From Flavimobilis soli (GTDB taxonomy: Bacteria > Actinomycetota > Actinomycetes > Actinomycetales > Cellulomonadaceae): DNA of 64,000 nt. The stretch covers positions 744,001 to 808,000 of the forward strand of contig NZ_PDJH01000001.1 of the NCBI RefSeq assembly GCF_002564025.1, written 5' to 3'. This document shows, piece after piece, positions 32,879-41,713 of the stretch. The position numbers were made by a program, and so were the translations under genes. Under the pieces are notes generated by a model. That model had not been told where the DNA came from, did not search any database, and saw nothing but the letters and a program-made list of their open reading frames with translations. Position 1 is the first letter of the stretch, and every line of letters starts with the position of its first letter.

Positions 32879-32942
32879 AGCGTTACCCCTTCCAGCGCCG
32901 TCGCTCCGTGCGAGAGACGACTGTCTAGTCCATTGCACACCA

Positions 32943-32974
32943 CCGGAGCGCCGATGTCAGGTGCGACGCTCCGG
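32943..32974 (-). terminator. Hairpin between clpP2 and clpX
   Basis: 8-bp stem CCGGAGCG/CGCTCCGG with a 16-nt loop just past the clpP2 stop. It may end or attenuate the clpP transcript before clpX. Confidence 0.45.
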
Positions 32975-32982
32975 CGGAGGTG

Positions 32983-33693
32983 TCAGGCCTTCGGCAGGGC
33001 CGGAGCCTTGCGGCTCTGCATCACCTGGTCGACGATGCCGTAGTCGGCGGCCTGCTGGGCCGAGAGGATCTTGTCGCGCTCGATGTCCTGGCGGACCTGC
33101 TCAACGGGGTTGCCCGTGTGCAGGGCGAGCGTGTCCTCGAGCCACTCGCGCATGCGGATGAGCTCGTTCGCGTGGATCTCGATGTCCGAGGCCTGGGCGT
33201 AGCCGCCACCCTCCATCGCGGGCTGGTGGATCAGCACGCGCGCGTTCGGCAGGGCGAGGCGCTTGCCCGGCTGGCCGGCGGCGAGGAGCACGGCCGCGGC
33301 GGAGGCCGCCTGGCCGAGGCACACCGTCTGCACCTGCGACTTGATGTACTGCATCGTGTCGTAGATCGCCGTCATCGCGGTGAACGAGCCGCCGGGCGAG
33401 TTGATGTACATGTTGATGTCACGGTCGGGGTCCTGGCTCTCGAGGACGAGGAGCTGGGCCATGACGTCGTCAGCGGACGCGTCGTCGACCTGGACGCCGA
33501 GGAAGATGATGCGGTCCTCGAACAGCTTCGCGTAAGGGTCCTGACGCTTGAAGCCGTAGGGGGTGCGCTCCTCGAAGCTGGGGAGCACGTACCGGTTGGA
33601 CGGGCCTGCGGGGGCCATGCCTCCGGCGAGGGCGGCGCCGTAGGGGCCGGCCAGCCGCTGGGCGGTGGAGATGTACTGGGACTCGATGCTCAC
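32983..33693 (-). CDS. clpP2: ClpP protease subunit 2
   Basis: 236 residues. Serine peptidase of the Clp complex: catalytic Ser131 in [11 protein letters not shown], His156 in VLIHQPAM, and the oxyanion loop INSPGGS. The N-terminus is about 30 residues longer than that of its partner and Gly/Ala-rich, which may be a propeptide. Actinobacterial ClpP1 and ClpP2 form a mixed double ring, usually essential. It lies 46 nt downstream of clpP1. Confidence 0.95.
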   Translation of the reverse strand: MSIESQYISTAQRLAGPYGAALAGGMAPAGPSNRYVLPSFEERTPYGFKRQDPYAKLFEDRIIFLGVQVDDASADDVMAQLLVLESQDPDRDINMYINSPGGSFTAMTAIYDTMQYIKSQVQTVCLGQAASAAAVLLAAGQPGKRLALPNARVLIHQPAMEGGGYAQASDIEIHANELIRMREWLEDTLALHTGNPVEQVRQDIERDKILSAQQAADYGIVDQVMQSRKAPALPKA

Positions 33694-33739
33694 TGGTTTC
33701 TCCTGGAAGCTCGGTGACCTGGGGTGGGGGGCGGACGCG

Positions 33740-34369
33740 TCAGGCGTTCGCCGTGCCGCCGCCGCCAGGGACGGAACCGGCGTGGGTGACGACGTGGTCG
33801 ATGAAGCCGTACTCGAGGGCCTCGGCTGCGGTGAACCAGCGGTCGCGGTCGGAGTCCTGGTTGATCTGCTCGACGCTCTTGCCGGTCTGCTCGGCGATGA
33901 GCTCGGCGAGGACGCGCTTCATGTGGAGGATCAGCTCCGCGTTGATGCGCACGTCGGTCGCGGTGCCGCCGATGCCGCCGGAGGGCTGGTGCATCATGAC
34001 GCGTGCGTGCGGCGTCGCGAAGCGCTTGCCCTTGGCGCCGGAGGAGAGCAGGAACTGCCCCATCGACGCGGCCATGCCCATGGCGACGGTCGCGACGTCG
34101 GGCTGGATGAACTGCATCGTGTCGTAGATCGCCATGCCTGCGGTGATCGAGCCACCGGGCGAGTTGATGTACAGGAAGATGTCCTTGTCGGGGTCCTCCG
34201 CGGCGAGCAGCATCATCTGCGCGCAGATCGCGTTGGCGTTCTCGTCGCGCACCTCCGAGCCGAGCCAGATGATGCGCTCCTTGAGGAGCCTGTTGTAGAT
34301 GGAGTCGTTCAGGCCCAGGCCTGCCACGTCACCGCGGGCTGCCACCGGCATCTGCTCGTTCACGCTCAT
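33740..34369 (-). CDS. clpP1: ClpP protease subunit 1
   Basis: 209 residues from the ATG at 34369. Catalytic Ser102 in [11 protein letters not shown], His127 in VMMHQPSGG, and YINSPGGS. The ribosome site TAGGGAG abuts the ATG, so a start at the Met six codons later is possible. TAGGGT at 34404-34399 is a probable -10 for the clpP operon. It acts with ClpP2 and ClpX (and ClpC). Confidence 0.94.
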   Translation of the reverse strand: MSVNEQMPVAARGDVAGLGLNDSIYNRLLKERIIWLGSEVRDENANAICAQMMLLAAEDPDKDIFLYINSPGGSITAGMAIYDTMQFIQPDVATVAMGMAASMGQFLLSSGAKGKRFATPHARVMMHQPSGGIGGTATDVRINAELILHMKRVLAELIAEQTGKSVEQINQDSDRDRWFTAAEALEYGFIDHVVTHAGSVPGGGGTANA

Positions 34370-34398
34370 CTCCCTATGTATGGGTTTCACCTTCGACG

Positions 34399-34404
34399 AC
34401 CCTA
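34399..34404 (-). promoter_or_regulatory. -10 element of the clpP1-clpP2 operon
   Basis: TAGGGT on the minus strand, about 30 nt before the clpP1 ATG. The -35 is not obvious, which is common for activator-dependent promoters. Confidence 0.4.
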
Positions 34405-34486
34405 ACGCGGGAGCACCGTCGTCCCTGCCCGCTGGAGGGCCCTTTTCGCTTTGGGCGCACATGCTCTGCCGGGACGGTCCGGGTAG

Positions 34487-34522
34487 CGCGAAGGCCGCGC
34501 CCGTCGGGGCGCGGCCTTCGCG
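34487..34522 (-). terminator. Terminator after tig
   Basis: 16-bp perfect stem (34487-34502 with 34507-34522), loop GTCG, 25 nt past the tig stop. Confidence 0.78.
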
Positions 34523-34546
34523 GTGCTCGTGCGGGAGCGGGGAGGC

Positions 34547-35902
34547 TCAGGCCTCCTCGGACTCCTCGGACTCCTCGGCGGCAGCCTCAGCGGCCTCCTC
34601 GACGGCCGAGACGGCGGCGTCGTCCTCGTCGGAGCCGATGAACTCGGACAGGTCGACGACGTTGCCCGACGCGTCCTTGACCTCGATCTGGCGCAGCGCG
34701 ACGGCGAGGGCCTTCGAGCGGGCGACCTCTCCGACGATCTGCGGGATCTGGCCGGAGCCGTCGATCTGCTTGATGAACTCGTTCGGGTCCATGCCGTACT
34801 GGCGCGCAGCACCGAGCAGGTACTCGAGGAGCTCGCCCTGCGCGACCTTGACGTCGAGGCTCTCGGCGAGGGTGTCGAGCAGGATCTGGTTCGTGATCGC
34901 GGTCGTGGCCTCGGTGGTGACCTCGGCACGGTGCTCGTCGTCCTCGAGACGACCCTCGGACTCGAGGTGGCGGTGGACCTCGGCCTCGACGACGCCGGAC
35001 GGGACCGGGATCTCGACGGCGGCCTTGAGGGCCTCGAGGAGCGCGTCGCGGGCCTGCACGGCCTGGTTGGACGTCTTCATGGACGCGACCTGCTTGCGCA
35101 GGTCCTCGTCGAGCTCGGCGATCGTGTCGAACTCGGAGGCCAGCTGGGCGAACTCGTCGTCAGCCGCGGGCAGCTCGCGGGTCTTCACCGAGGTGGCGGT
35201 GACCGAGATGGTCGCCTCCTTGCCCTCGTGCTCGCCGCCGGCGAGGGCGGAGGTGAAGGTGGTCGACTCGCCGGCCGAGAGGCCGATGAGCGCCTCGTCG
35301 AGGCCGTCGAGCATGGTGCCCGAGCCGATCTGGTACGACGTGCCGGAGATCGAGTCGATCTCCTCGTCGTCGATCTTGGCGGACATGTCGATGACGACGA
35401 AGTCGCCGTCCTGCGCGGGGCGGTCGACGCCCACGAGGGAGCCGAAGCGCTCGCGCAGAGCGTCACGACGCTCGGTGACGTCCTCGTCGGTGACCTCGAC
35501 GTCGTCGACCGTGATGTTCAGCGACGACAGCTCGGGGATCTCGATCGTCGGGCGGACCTCGACCTCGGCGGTGAAGTGCAGCTCACCGTCGGTCTCGGAC
35601 GGGTCCGGAACCTTCGTGACCTCGACGGTCGGCTGCGCGAGCGGGCGGAGCTCGTGCTCGCGGATGGCGTCGGAGTAGAAGCCCGGGAGGCCCTCGTTGA
35701 TGGCGTGCTCGAGGACCGCGCCACGACCGAAGCGCTGGTCGATGATGCGTGCGGGGACCTTGCCCTTGCGGAAGCCGGGGACCGTGACGTCCTTGGCGAT
35801 GTGCTCGTAGGCGTGGTCGATGCTCGGCTTGAGCTCGTCGTACGCCACCTCCACGGTCAGCTTGACCTTGGTGGGCTCCAGGTTCTCGACGGCGCTCTTC
35901 AC
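34547..35902 (-). CDS. tig: Trigger factor chaperone
   Basis: 451 residues. Ribosome-bound chaperone and peptidyl-prolyl isomerase. N-terminal ribosome-binding domain with the signature GFRKGKVPARIIDQRFG, an FKBP-like domain around DGDFVVIDMSAKID, and a helical C-terminal domain ending in an acidic tail rich in Ala, Glu and Ser. I chose the GTG at 35902 because VKSAVENLEPTKVKL is the family start and GGAG lies upstream. It is upstream of clpP1 on the same strand, as in many bacteria, but with a terminator between. Confidence 0.95.
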   Translation of the reverse strand: MKSAVENLEPTKVKLTVEVAYDELKPSIDHAYEHIAKDVTVPGFRKGKVPARIIDQRFGRGAVLEHAINEGLPGFYSDAIREHELRPLAQPTVEVTKVPDPSETDGELHFTAEVEVRPTIEIPELSSLNITVDDVEVTDEDVTERRDALRERFGSLVGVDRPAQDGDFVVIDMSAKIDDEEIDSISGTSYQIGSGTMLDGLDEALIGLSAGESTTFTSALAGGEHEGKEATISVTATSVKTRELPAADDEFAQLASEFDTIAELDEDLRKQVASMKTSNQAVQARDALLEALKAAVEIPVPSGVVEAEVHRHLESEGRLEDDEHRAEVTTEATTAITNQILLDTLAESLDVKVAQGELLEYLLGAARQYGMDPNEFIKQIDGSGQIPQIVGEVARSKALAVALRQIEVKDASGNVVDLSEFIGSDEDDAAVSAVEEAAEAAAEESEESEEA

Positions 35903-35966
35903 TTGCTGATCTCCAGATGATCGGGGGCCGACCGGGCAGACGCACCGGCGCGCGGGTAACCAGACG

Positions 35967-35972
35967 ATCCTA
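35967..35972 (-). promoter_or_regulatory. -10 element of tig
   Basis: TAGGAT on the minus strand, 65 nt before the GTG. The -35 is weak. Confidence 0.35.
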
Positions 35973-36314
35973 CGGCATCGGCGCGCATCCGCGTACGGGA
36001 CCTGAGCGGCCTCCTCGTCACGCGCCTGCAGCGTCGAGGAACCTCCGCCAGCCCGACGCGCGCCTCGCAGCGAAAGCGCACCGCTGTCACACACGTCGGC
36101 GACCCGCCGTGGCAAGGGCATCGGCCACCTGCCACACGGTCGCCTCTGCCCGGGATCTCGCCTGCCGGCTCTCGGAAGGTCTCAGGGAGCTGGTTGCACG
36201 TACACGCGGGCGGCACTCTACAGACCGCGCTCTTCTTCGCTCGGGAACGGAACACAAGGTGCCGATTGATCGGTAGGCGGCCGTGGGCCGGCACCGATGA
36301 CAAGGAGAGCGACG
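35973..36314. other. Non-coding gap between tig and the nuclease remnant
   Basis: Divergent intergenic region of about 340 bases. No gene is convincing in any frame and no tRNA is seen. The end carries AAGGAGAG, the ribosome site of the nuclease gene. Confidence 0.4.
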
Positions 36315-37219
36315 ATGGCCTGGCTCGATGACTCGACCGCGGCGAAGACCGAACCGGTCAACGCGTGGTTGATCGTGGGCGACAAGGAACCACCAGCGCC
36401 GCGGCGCACCTGGCGTGTGTTCGGTCGATCGCGGGCGGGAGGCACATGGACGGGTCCGTCGCAGGCGCGTCCCCGGGATGTCCCGTTCCTGTACATGATG
36501 GCGCCGCACAAGGCGGTGCGGTTCGTCGCGCGGGTCACCGGTGAGCCGTTTCGGGACCGCACCGCGGCCATCGACGCAGAACGTGAGGTTGCGTCCAACC
36601 AGTGGCTGGTCCCCACTCGACTTTCCGCCTGTGAGGTTCAAGAAGCTCGACGACCTGCGTGGCGGAGGACTCATCCTGCGCGGCAAGCCGCGCACGTACT
36701 TGACGCCGGACACGGTGGCGAAGATCCGTGCGCTCATGAAGCAACGGGCCGGCGACGCGGCATCTGACTCGTGGGAGCAGGTGGTGCAGGTGCCTGTGGG
36801 TGACCCGGGACGCCCAGAGCCCTCGACCATGACACTCGAGCAGTGGGCCGTTGAGGAGTTCATCGTCGCCCCCGTTGCTACGCATGGTCTTCGACGGCGT
36901 CGAGGGCTACAAGGCTGAACGGCAGCAGCGCCACAAGGACGTCGGTATCCCGGACTGGGAGCTCGTGCGTGACGGGCAGCGGCTCGGAGTCGTCGAGACG
37001 AAGCTGAAGGTCGCCCCAGCCCGGTCGTGGGACACGTCGGCCCGGGCGCGAGAGCTGACGCGGTACATGCGCCACCTCGAGGTCCCGGGCATGCTCATCG
37101 ACTCGCAGCGCGCCCACTTGTTCCGCCGCGGCGAGAGCAACCCGGTGAGGACGATCGAGCGGCGCAGCGTGACCGCCTCGGACCTGTCAGCGATCCGAGA
37201 GCACTTCCTCGCCGGGTGA
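36315..37219 (+). pseudogene. EVE/PUA-like plus PD-(D/E)XK nuclease, two frameshifts
   Basis: AAGGAG precedes the ATG at 36315. One protein is spread over three frames. Dropping one C from the CCCC run at 36611-36614 joins NQWLV to PLDFPPVRFKKLDDL, and dropping one C from the CCCCC run near 36872 joins VEEFIVAP to LLRMVFDGVEGYKAE. The restored length is exactly 903 nt (300 codons). The N-terminal half (AWLIVGDK, FLYMMAPHKAVRFVARV, later YLTPDTVAKI) resembles EVE/PUA-like readers of modified bases. The C-terminal half has PDWEL (Asp at 36953), then VVETKL (Glu 36995, Lys 37001), a PD-(D/E)XK site in an HsdR-N-like setting. The pair suggests a modification-dependent restriction enzyme; it is either decayed or hit by homopolymer read errors. 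Confidence 0.65.
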
Positions 37220-37396
37220 GCGTCGCACCGGTGAGGCGCCGCCGTCTCTCCACGTAGCCGGTCGAATTAGCCAGCGTCAGCTCAAGCGCCTCCGGAGATC
37301 GCTTGCGACCATCACACGTGATCGCTATGTTCCACGTCACGGTCGAGATCGCCCGTAACGACCAAGGGGTCGCTCCATCGACTAGAGAGGGGCCCT

Positions 37397-37681
37397 GTGG
37401 ACATCCAGCGTCTACAAGGACTCCCGATGCAAGTAGAAGCTCCTACGCGCCATGCACTCAGGCCCGCGGTCGCGTTGGGCAGCTGTGCGGTCGCGCTTCT
37501 CCTTTCAGCCGGGCTGGCCGTGCTCGGCGTGCAGGACCTCCTGCCGCTCGAGGTCGCGATGATCCCCACCTTTGGCGTCTGCATTCTCCTGGTGCGAGCG
37601 ACACACAGTCCGCGATTCTCCTGGGCATGGCGCGCGGAGGGCGCGGAACCAGGAACTGGGGGGCGGCAGGATGACATGTAG
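37397..37681 (+). CDS. Small hypothetical membrane protein
   Basis: 94 residues from a GTG preceded by GAGAGGGG. Two hydrophobic helices, about residues 24-45 (AVALGSCAVALLLSAGLAV) and 49-67 (LPLEVAMIPTFGVCILLV), then a polar tail. Not recognised. It lies alone between the nuclease remnant and tRNA-Pro. Coding is plausible, not certain. Confidence 0.45.
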   Translation: MDIQRLQGLPMQVEAPTRHALRPAVALGSCAVALLLSAGLAVLGVQDLLPLEVAMIPTFGVCILLVRATHSPRFSWAWRAEGAEPGTGGRQDDM

Positions 37682-37839
37682 CTCTGGCGGTCGCCCGTCC
37701 CGATTCGGCGGAACGCTCACAATCTCGGGGCCGACGTCCCCCACCCACCGCCAGAACGACGAAACCTCGCGCCCGCCCCCCAAGGGGCCTCTCACGAGAG
37801 GTTCTGTCACAAGATCCGCAAAGATGCGTCAGCAACTCT

Positions 37840-37916
<77 letters not shown>

Positions 37917-38065
37917 GGGTACCCCGTCGAACGGGGTGCTCCCGGACGAGTGTAGGGCCTCGTCGCCGGCGGCGTCGGGCCCGCCCACGGGCGCGCGGCG
38001 GCGGCCGGGAGGGCGTGCGATCTTTGCTAAGGTATCCGGGCTGGCGCTCGCTCTGGGTGCAGCAC

Positions 38066-38139
38066 GCGGATGTAGCTCAATGGTAGAGCCTCAGTCTTCC
38101 AAACTGATTACGCGGGTTCGATTCCCGTCATCCGCTCCA
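38066..38139 (+). tRNA. tRNA-Gly(TCC)
   Basis: Acceptor GCGGATG with CATCCGC, D arm GCTCAATGGTAGAGC, anticodon loop CTTCCAA (TCC at 38098-38100), T arm with GGTTCGATTCC. Discriminator T and encoded CCA. Divergent from tRNA-Pro. Confidence 0.97.
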
Positions 38140-38176
38140 CCGCGGCCTCTCCCGCCGCCCACTGGCTGACACGGCG

Positions 38177-38206
38177 TTGCTTCAGCCCCCTCACCACGGC
38201 TAACGT
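38177..38206 (+). promoter_or_regulatory. Promoter of the cysK leader
   Basis: TTGCTT (38177-38182), an 18-nt spacer and TAACGT (38201-38206). Transcription would start near 38213 and give a leader of over 300 nt before cysK. Confidence 0.4.
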
Positions 38207-38289
38207 TCCTTACGTGCGCGCCGTCTGGCGTGCGAGAACAGCAGGCACGCCCACCGCGGCGCTGCCCCTCGGGACCTGGGAGGCTCATC

Positions 38290-38364
38290 GTGCACATGTG
38301 CGCCGCCGCTCCCGTCCTGTGCTGCCAGCCGTGTCGCTGCGCAGCCCCCTGTTGCTGTCTGTAG
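38290..38364 (+). CDS. Cysteine-rich leader peptide of cysK
   Basis: 24 codons, too short for ordinary gene calling. GTG at 38290 (or ATG at 38296) follows GGGAGG at a good distance. The peptide is MHMCAAAPVLCCQPC followed by RCAAPCCCL: eight Cys codons in 24, with CC and CCC clusters. Stop is TAG at 38362-38364, and a 10-bp inverted repeat begins at that stop. It lies 180 nt upstream of cysteine synthase. Cysteine-rich leader frames that stall when charged tRNA-Cys is short are known in mycobacteria. Control of cysK by cysteine is inferred. Confidence 0.75.
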   Translation: MHMCAAAPVLCCQPCRCAAPCCCL

Positions 38365-38434
38365 AGCGCTGGCCCCACCTCGGCCTCGCGCACCGCGGGG
38401 CGTCCCGCGGTCCGCTCACCGCACCCAGCGCTCT
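38363..38434 (+). promoter_or_regulatory. Putative attenuator structure after the Cys leader
   Basis: A 10-bp perfect inverted repeat (38363-38372 with 38425-38434) overlaps the leader stop codon. Between its arms is an 8-bp hairpin (38392-38399 with 38404-38411, loop GCGT). A ribosome stalled on the Cys codons would change access to the first arm. Which state lets cysK be expressed is not determined. Confidence 0.55.
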
Positions 38435-38547
38435 CCCCTGGCATAGGCCACCCCTGGCGAAACGTCGCCGCACCTCGCAGCACCCTCACCTCCCTGCCGC
38501 ACCGTCGGCCCCCTCCCCGCACCGCGGGACTACCTGAAGAGGAAGTC

Positions 38548-39483
38548 ATGGCACGCATCTACGAGAACGTCTCGGACCTCGTCGGCAACACCCCCCTCGT
38601 CAAGCTCAACCGCATCGCCGAGGGCGTCGAGGCGACCGTCGTCGCGAAGCTCGAGTTCTACAACCCCGCCAACTCGGTCAAGGACCGCATCGGTGTCGCG
38701 ATCATCGACGCGGCCGAGAAGTCCGGCGAGCTGCCCCCGGGCGGCACGATCGTCGAGGCGACGTCGGGCAACACCGGCATCGCCCTCGCGATGGTCGGCG
38801 CGGCTCGCGGATACAACGTCGTGCTGACGATGCCCGAGACCATGTCGAAGGAGCGCCGCGCACTCCTGCGCGCGTACGGCGCCGAGCTCATCCTCACGCC
38901 CGGCTCCGAGGGCATGAAGGGCGCCGTCAACAAGGCCAACGAGATCGCCGCCGAGCGTCCGGGGGCCGTCCTCGCCCGCCAGTTCGCCAACGCGGCGAAC
39001 CCGGACGTCCACCGCCGCACGACCGCCGAGGAGATCTGGGCGGACACGGACGGCCAGATCGACATCCTCGTCGCCGGGATCGGCACGGGTGGCACCATCA
39101 CCGGTGTGGGCCAGGTGCTCAAGGAGCGCAAGCCTGACGTCAAGATCGTCGCGGTCGAGCCGGCCGAGTCGCCGATCCTCAACGGCGGCCAGCCGGGCCC
39201 GCACAAGATCCAGGGCCTCGGCGCGAACTTCGTCCCCGAGATCCTCGACACGGCCGTCTACGACGAGGTGTTCGACGTCGACGCCGAGACGGCCGTCGCG
39301 GTGGCACGCCGCGCAGCGAAGGAGGACGGCCTGCTCGTGGGTATCTCCTCGGGTGCCGCGATCCACGCTGCTCTCGAGATCGGCAAGCGTCCCGAGAACA
39401 AGGGCAAGCTGATCGTCGTCGTCGTGCCGTCGTTCGGTGAGCGCTACCTGTCGACGATCCTCTACGCGGACCTGCTCGACTGA
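38548..39483 (+). CDS. cysK: O-acetylserine sulfhydrylase (cysteine synthase)
   Basis: 311 residues. PLP enzyme that makes cysteine from O-acetylserine and sulfide. PLP lysine is Lys45 in [11 protein letters not shown]; the SGNTGI substrate loop and the [10 protein letters not shown] phosphate loop are clear. GAGGAAG precedes the ATG. cysE follows 84 nt downstream, but a strong hairpin lies between. The Cys-rich leader upstream suggests feedback by cysteine supply. Confidence 0.97.
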   Translation: MARIYENVSDLVGNTPLVKLNRIAEGVEATVVAKLEFYNPANSVKDRIGVAIIDAAEKSGELPPGGTIVEATSGNTGIALAMVGAARGYNVVLTMPETMSKERRALLRAYGAELILTPGSEGMKGAVNKANEIAAERPGAVLARQFANAANPDVHRRTTAEEIWADTDGQIDILVAGIGTGGTITGVGQVLKERKPDVKIVAVEPAESPILNGGQPGPHKIQGLGANFVPEILDTAVYDEVFDVDAETAVAVARRAAKEDGLLVGISSGAAIHAALEIGKRPENKGKLIVVVVPSFGERYLSTILYADLLD

Positions 39484-39493
39484 CATCCCGCGC

Positions 39494-39525
39494 TTGTGGC
39501 CGCCCGCTCTGGCGGGCGGCCACAA
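39494..39525 (+). terminator. Hairpin between cysK and cysE
   Basis: 14-bp perfect stem (39494-39507 with 39512-39525), loop TCTG. It may lower cysE expression relative to cysK. Confidence 0.7.
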
Positions 39526-39566
39526 CCGTTCTCCCCAGCACTCTCCGTCGCCCACCGAGGAGCACC

Positions 39567-40169
39567 ATGACCGCCTGGCAGCGCGCCCGCCAGATCCTTC
39601 GCGAGGACCTCGAGGCCGCGATCTCGCGGGACCCGGCCGCGCGCACCCGCATCGAGGTCGCTCTCGCCTACCCGGGCCTGCACGCGCTGTGGGCACACCG
39701 GTTGACCCACCGCATGTGGCGCGTACCCGTGCTGCGCCTGCCCGCGCGCCTGATCTCGCAGGCGACGCGTGCGGCGACGGGCGTCGAGATCCATCCGGGC
39801 GCGACGATCGGTCGGCGCCTGTTCATCGATCACGGCATGGGCGTCGTGATCGGGCAGACGGCGGTCGTGGGCGACGACGTCGTGCTGTTCCACTCCGTGA
39901 CGCTCGGGGGCCGCTCGATGACGCACGGCAAGCGCCACCCCACGGTCGGCGACCGTGTCGTGGTCGGCGCGGGCGCGAAGATCCTCGGGCCCGTCTGGAT
40001 CGGTGACGACGCGCAGATCGGCGCGAACGCGGTCGTCGTCAAGGACGTCCCGGCCGGGGCTGTCGCGGTCGGTGTCCCCGCGAAGGTGCGGCAGACGACG
40101 GCGGTCGAGCGTGAGGAGCGTGCCGTCACGCCGCTCGAGGACCCCGCGCTGATCGAGTACATGATCTGA
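39567..40169 (+). CDS. cysE: Serine O-acetyltransferase
   Basis: 200 residues. Short type of SAT, with an N-terminal helical region and a left-handed beta helix of hexapeptide repeats ([46 protein letters not shown]). It makes O-acetylserine from serine and acetyl-CoA for CysK. The C-terminal end EYMI finishes in Ile, as needed to dock into the CysK active site. GAGGAG precedes the ATG. Confidence 0.96.
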   Translation: MTAWQRARQILREDLEAAISRDPAARTRIEVALAYPGLHALWAHRLTHRMWRVPVLRLPARLISQATRAATGVEIHPGATIGRRLFIDHGMGVVIGQTAVVGDDVVLFHSVTLGGRSMTHGKRHPTVGDRVVVGAGAKILGPVWIGDDAQIGANAVVVKDVPAGAVAVGVPAKVRQTTAVEREERAVTPLEDPALIEYMI

Positions 40170-40182
40170 GACGCGTCCCACA

Positions 40183-40225
40183 ACAACCCTGCTTGTTCTA
40201 GTTGGCTTAGAACAAGTAGGGTTGT
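40183..40225. promoter_or_regulatory. Operator and leaderless promoter of the GntR-DUF1648 operon
   Basis: An 18-nt inverted repeat with one mismatch (40183-40200 with 40208-40225, 7-nt centre). Inside it are TTGTTC (40193-40198), an 18-nt gap and TAGGGT (40217-40222); the ATG comes 6 nt later. The repressor site therefore covers the whole promoter. Confidence 0.75.
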
Positions 40226-40228
40226 CGC

Positions 40229-40582
40229 ATGATCTTCCGGATCGACCCGAGCGCCCCCGAGCCGCTCTTCGCCCAGATCGCGACCCAGGTGCGCCTCGCG
40301 GTCGCAGCAGGCGAGCTCGCGCCCGGTGAGCGGCTCCCCGCCGCACGCGCCCTGGCCGAGTCGCTCGACCTCAACGTCCACACCGTCCTGCGCGCCTACC
40401 AGGAGCTGCGCGACGAAGGGGTGGTCGACCTGCGCCGCGGCCGCGGAGCGGTCGTTGCCGACGCCCCCGCACCCGACCTAACAGCACTACGTCAGGCGAT
40501 CGCCGTTGTCGTGCAACGCAGCCGCGAGGCCGGCGTCACAGCCGAGACCACCACCGCCCTGCTCAAGGAGGCCCTGCGATGA
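40229..40582 (+). CDS. GntR-family regulator (YtrA subfamily)
   Basis: 117 residues. Winged-helix domain at about 8-75 ([48 protein letters not shown]) and only a short C-terminal helix for dimerisation, as in YtrA. Leaderless start. The next gene overlaps by ATGA, so it is an autoregulated unit with the DUF1648 membrane protein. The signal is unknown. Confidence 0.92.
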   Translation: MIFRIDPSAPEPLFAQIATQVRLAVAAGELAPGERLPAARALAESLDLNVHTVLRAYQELRDEGVVDLRRGRGAVVADAPAPDLTALRQAIAVVVQRSREAGVTAETTTALLKEALR

Positions 40583-41571
40583 CGACCGCACGCACCACCC
40601 AGGCGAAGGCAGCCGTCCCCCACCGCGGCCGCAACGCGCTCCTCACCGTCGCCGTGCCGCTCATGCTCCAGACCGTCACCACGGTGGTCGCGCTCTCGTG
40701 GCGCGACGACCTTCCCGAGCAGGTCGCCACCCACTGGGGCACCGACGGGCCCGACGGCTTCTCCTCGGTCGTCGGCTCCGTCGCGACGCTCGGCGGCACC
40801 CTCGTCGCCCTCGCGCTGACGTTCTGGGCGATCGGCCACTTCTGGGGCCAGGCGTCCTCGACCCGACGCCTCGCCGCAGGCGTCTCCGTCGGCACGGCCG
40901 TGTTCCTCGGCGGGATCCAGCTCCTCACTCTCGCCGAGCAGCGCGGGCTCGAGGACGCCGCACAGGCCGGTGACGTCGGGTTCGCCCTCGGCGTCTCCCT
41001 GATCGCGGCGATCGCGATCGGTGTGCTCGTCGCCTGGCTCCTCGTGCCCGGCGACGTCGTGCAGGCTGCGACCGCCCCCGTCCCCGCGACCGCGCCACGC
41101 CTCCCTCTTCCCGAGGGGGAGCGCGCGGTGTGGATCCGCCAGGTGACCGGCCGTTCAGGGGCATGGATCATGGTCGTCACGACCGTCCTGACCGGACCCA
41201 TGGCCATCCTCACCGCACAGTGGTGGATGCTGACGATCCCAGCCGCCCTGGCTGCGCTCGGCGTGACGATGCTCGTCTGGACCGTCCGCGTCGACGCACG
41301 AGGGCTCGACGTGCGCTCCGCCGTCGGCTGGCCACGCATCCACGTCCCCGCGACGAGCGTCGAGGGAGCCGAGGCCCGACAGGTGCACCCGCTCCACGAG
41401 TTCGGCGGGTGGGGCTGGCGCACCGGGGTCGGCGGCACGATCGGCATCGTCATGCGCAAGGGCGAGGGCATCGAGGTCGTCCACTCCGGCGGCAAGCGCC
41501 TCGTGGTCACCGTGGACGACGCCGAGACTGCGGCCGCGCTGCTCAACACGATGGCGGACCGCGCACGCTGA
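40579..41571 (+). CDS. DUF1648 membrane protein
   Basis: 330 residues with about six hydrophobic helices. The DUF1648 signature [19 protein letters not shown] follows the first helix. The C-terminal third is soluble ([19 protein letters not shown] onward), a beta-rich domain. Pairs of a YtrA-like GntR repressor with such a protein are common in Gram-positives and have been linked to cell-envelope stress; the role here is unknown. Confidence 0.82.
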   Translation: MTTARTTQAKAAVPHRGRNALLTVAVPLMLQTVTTVVALSWRDDLPEQVATHWGTDGPDGFSSVVGSVATLGGTLVALALTFWAIGHFWGQASSTRRLAAGVSVGTAVFLGGIQLLTLAEQRGLEDAAQAGDVGFALGVSLIAAIAIGVLVAWLLVPGDVVQAATAPVPATAPRLPLPEGERAVWIRQVTGRSGAWIMVVTTVLTGPMAILTAQWWMLTIPAALAALGVTMLVWTVRVDARGLDVRSAVGWPRIHVPATSVEGAEARQVHPLHEFGGWGWRTGVGGTIGIVMRKGEGIEVVHSGGKRLVVTVDDAETAAALLNTMADRAR

Positions 41572-41579
41572 CCCGGCAC

Positions 41580-41622
41580 GCACGCCGGGAGCCCGGGCAC
41601 GCCGCCCGGGCTCCCGGCGTGC
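41580..41622 (+). terminator. Terminator after the DUF1648 gene
   Basis: 19-bp perfect stem (41580-41598 with 41604-41622), loop of 5. The longest perfect stem in the window together with the one after pepN. Confidence 0.82.
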
Positions 41623-41713
41623 GATCCCCCTGGCATCCCGCGCAGGTATCTGAGACTCTGGGTATCACTCAGTGCCGGACGACGACGACCGGCCGCGACC
41701 ACGAGGAGCCCGC

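Noticed and set aside
36541..36918. Separate plus-strand genes at 36541 and 36851
   Set aside because: They read as the second and third parts of one frameshifted protein, not as separate genes.
38214..38537. Plus-strand 107-codon frame upstream of cysK
   Set aside because: Basic low-complexity frame; the Cys-rich frame in another phase has the ribosome site and a link to cysK.
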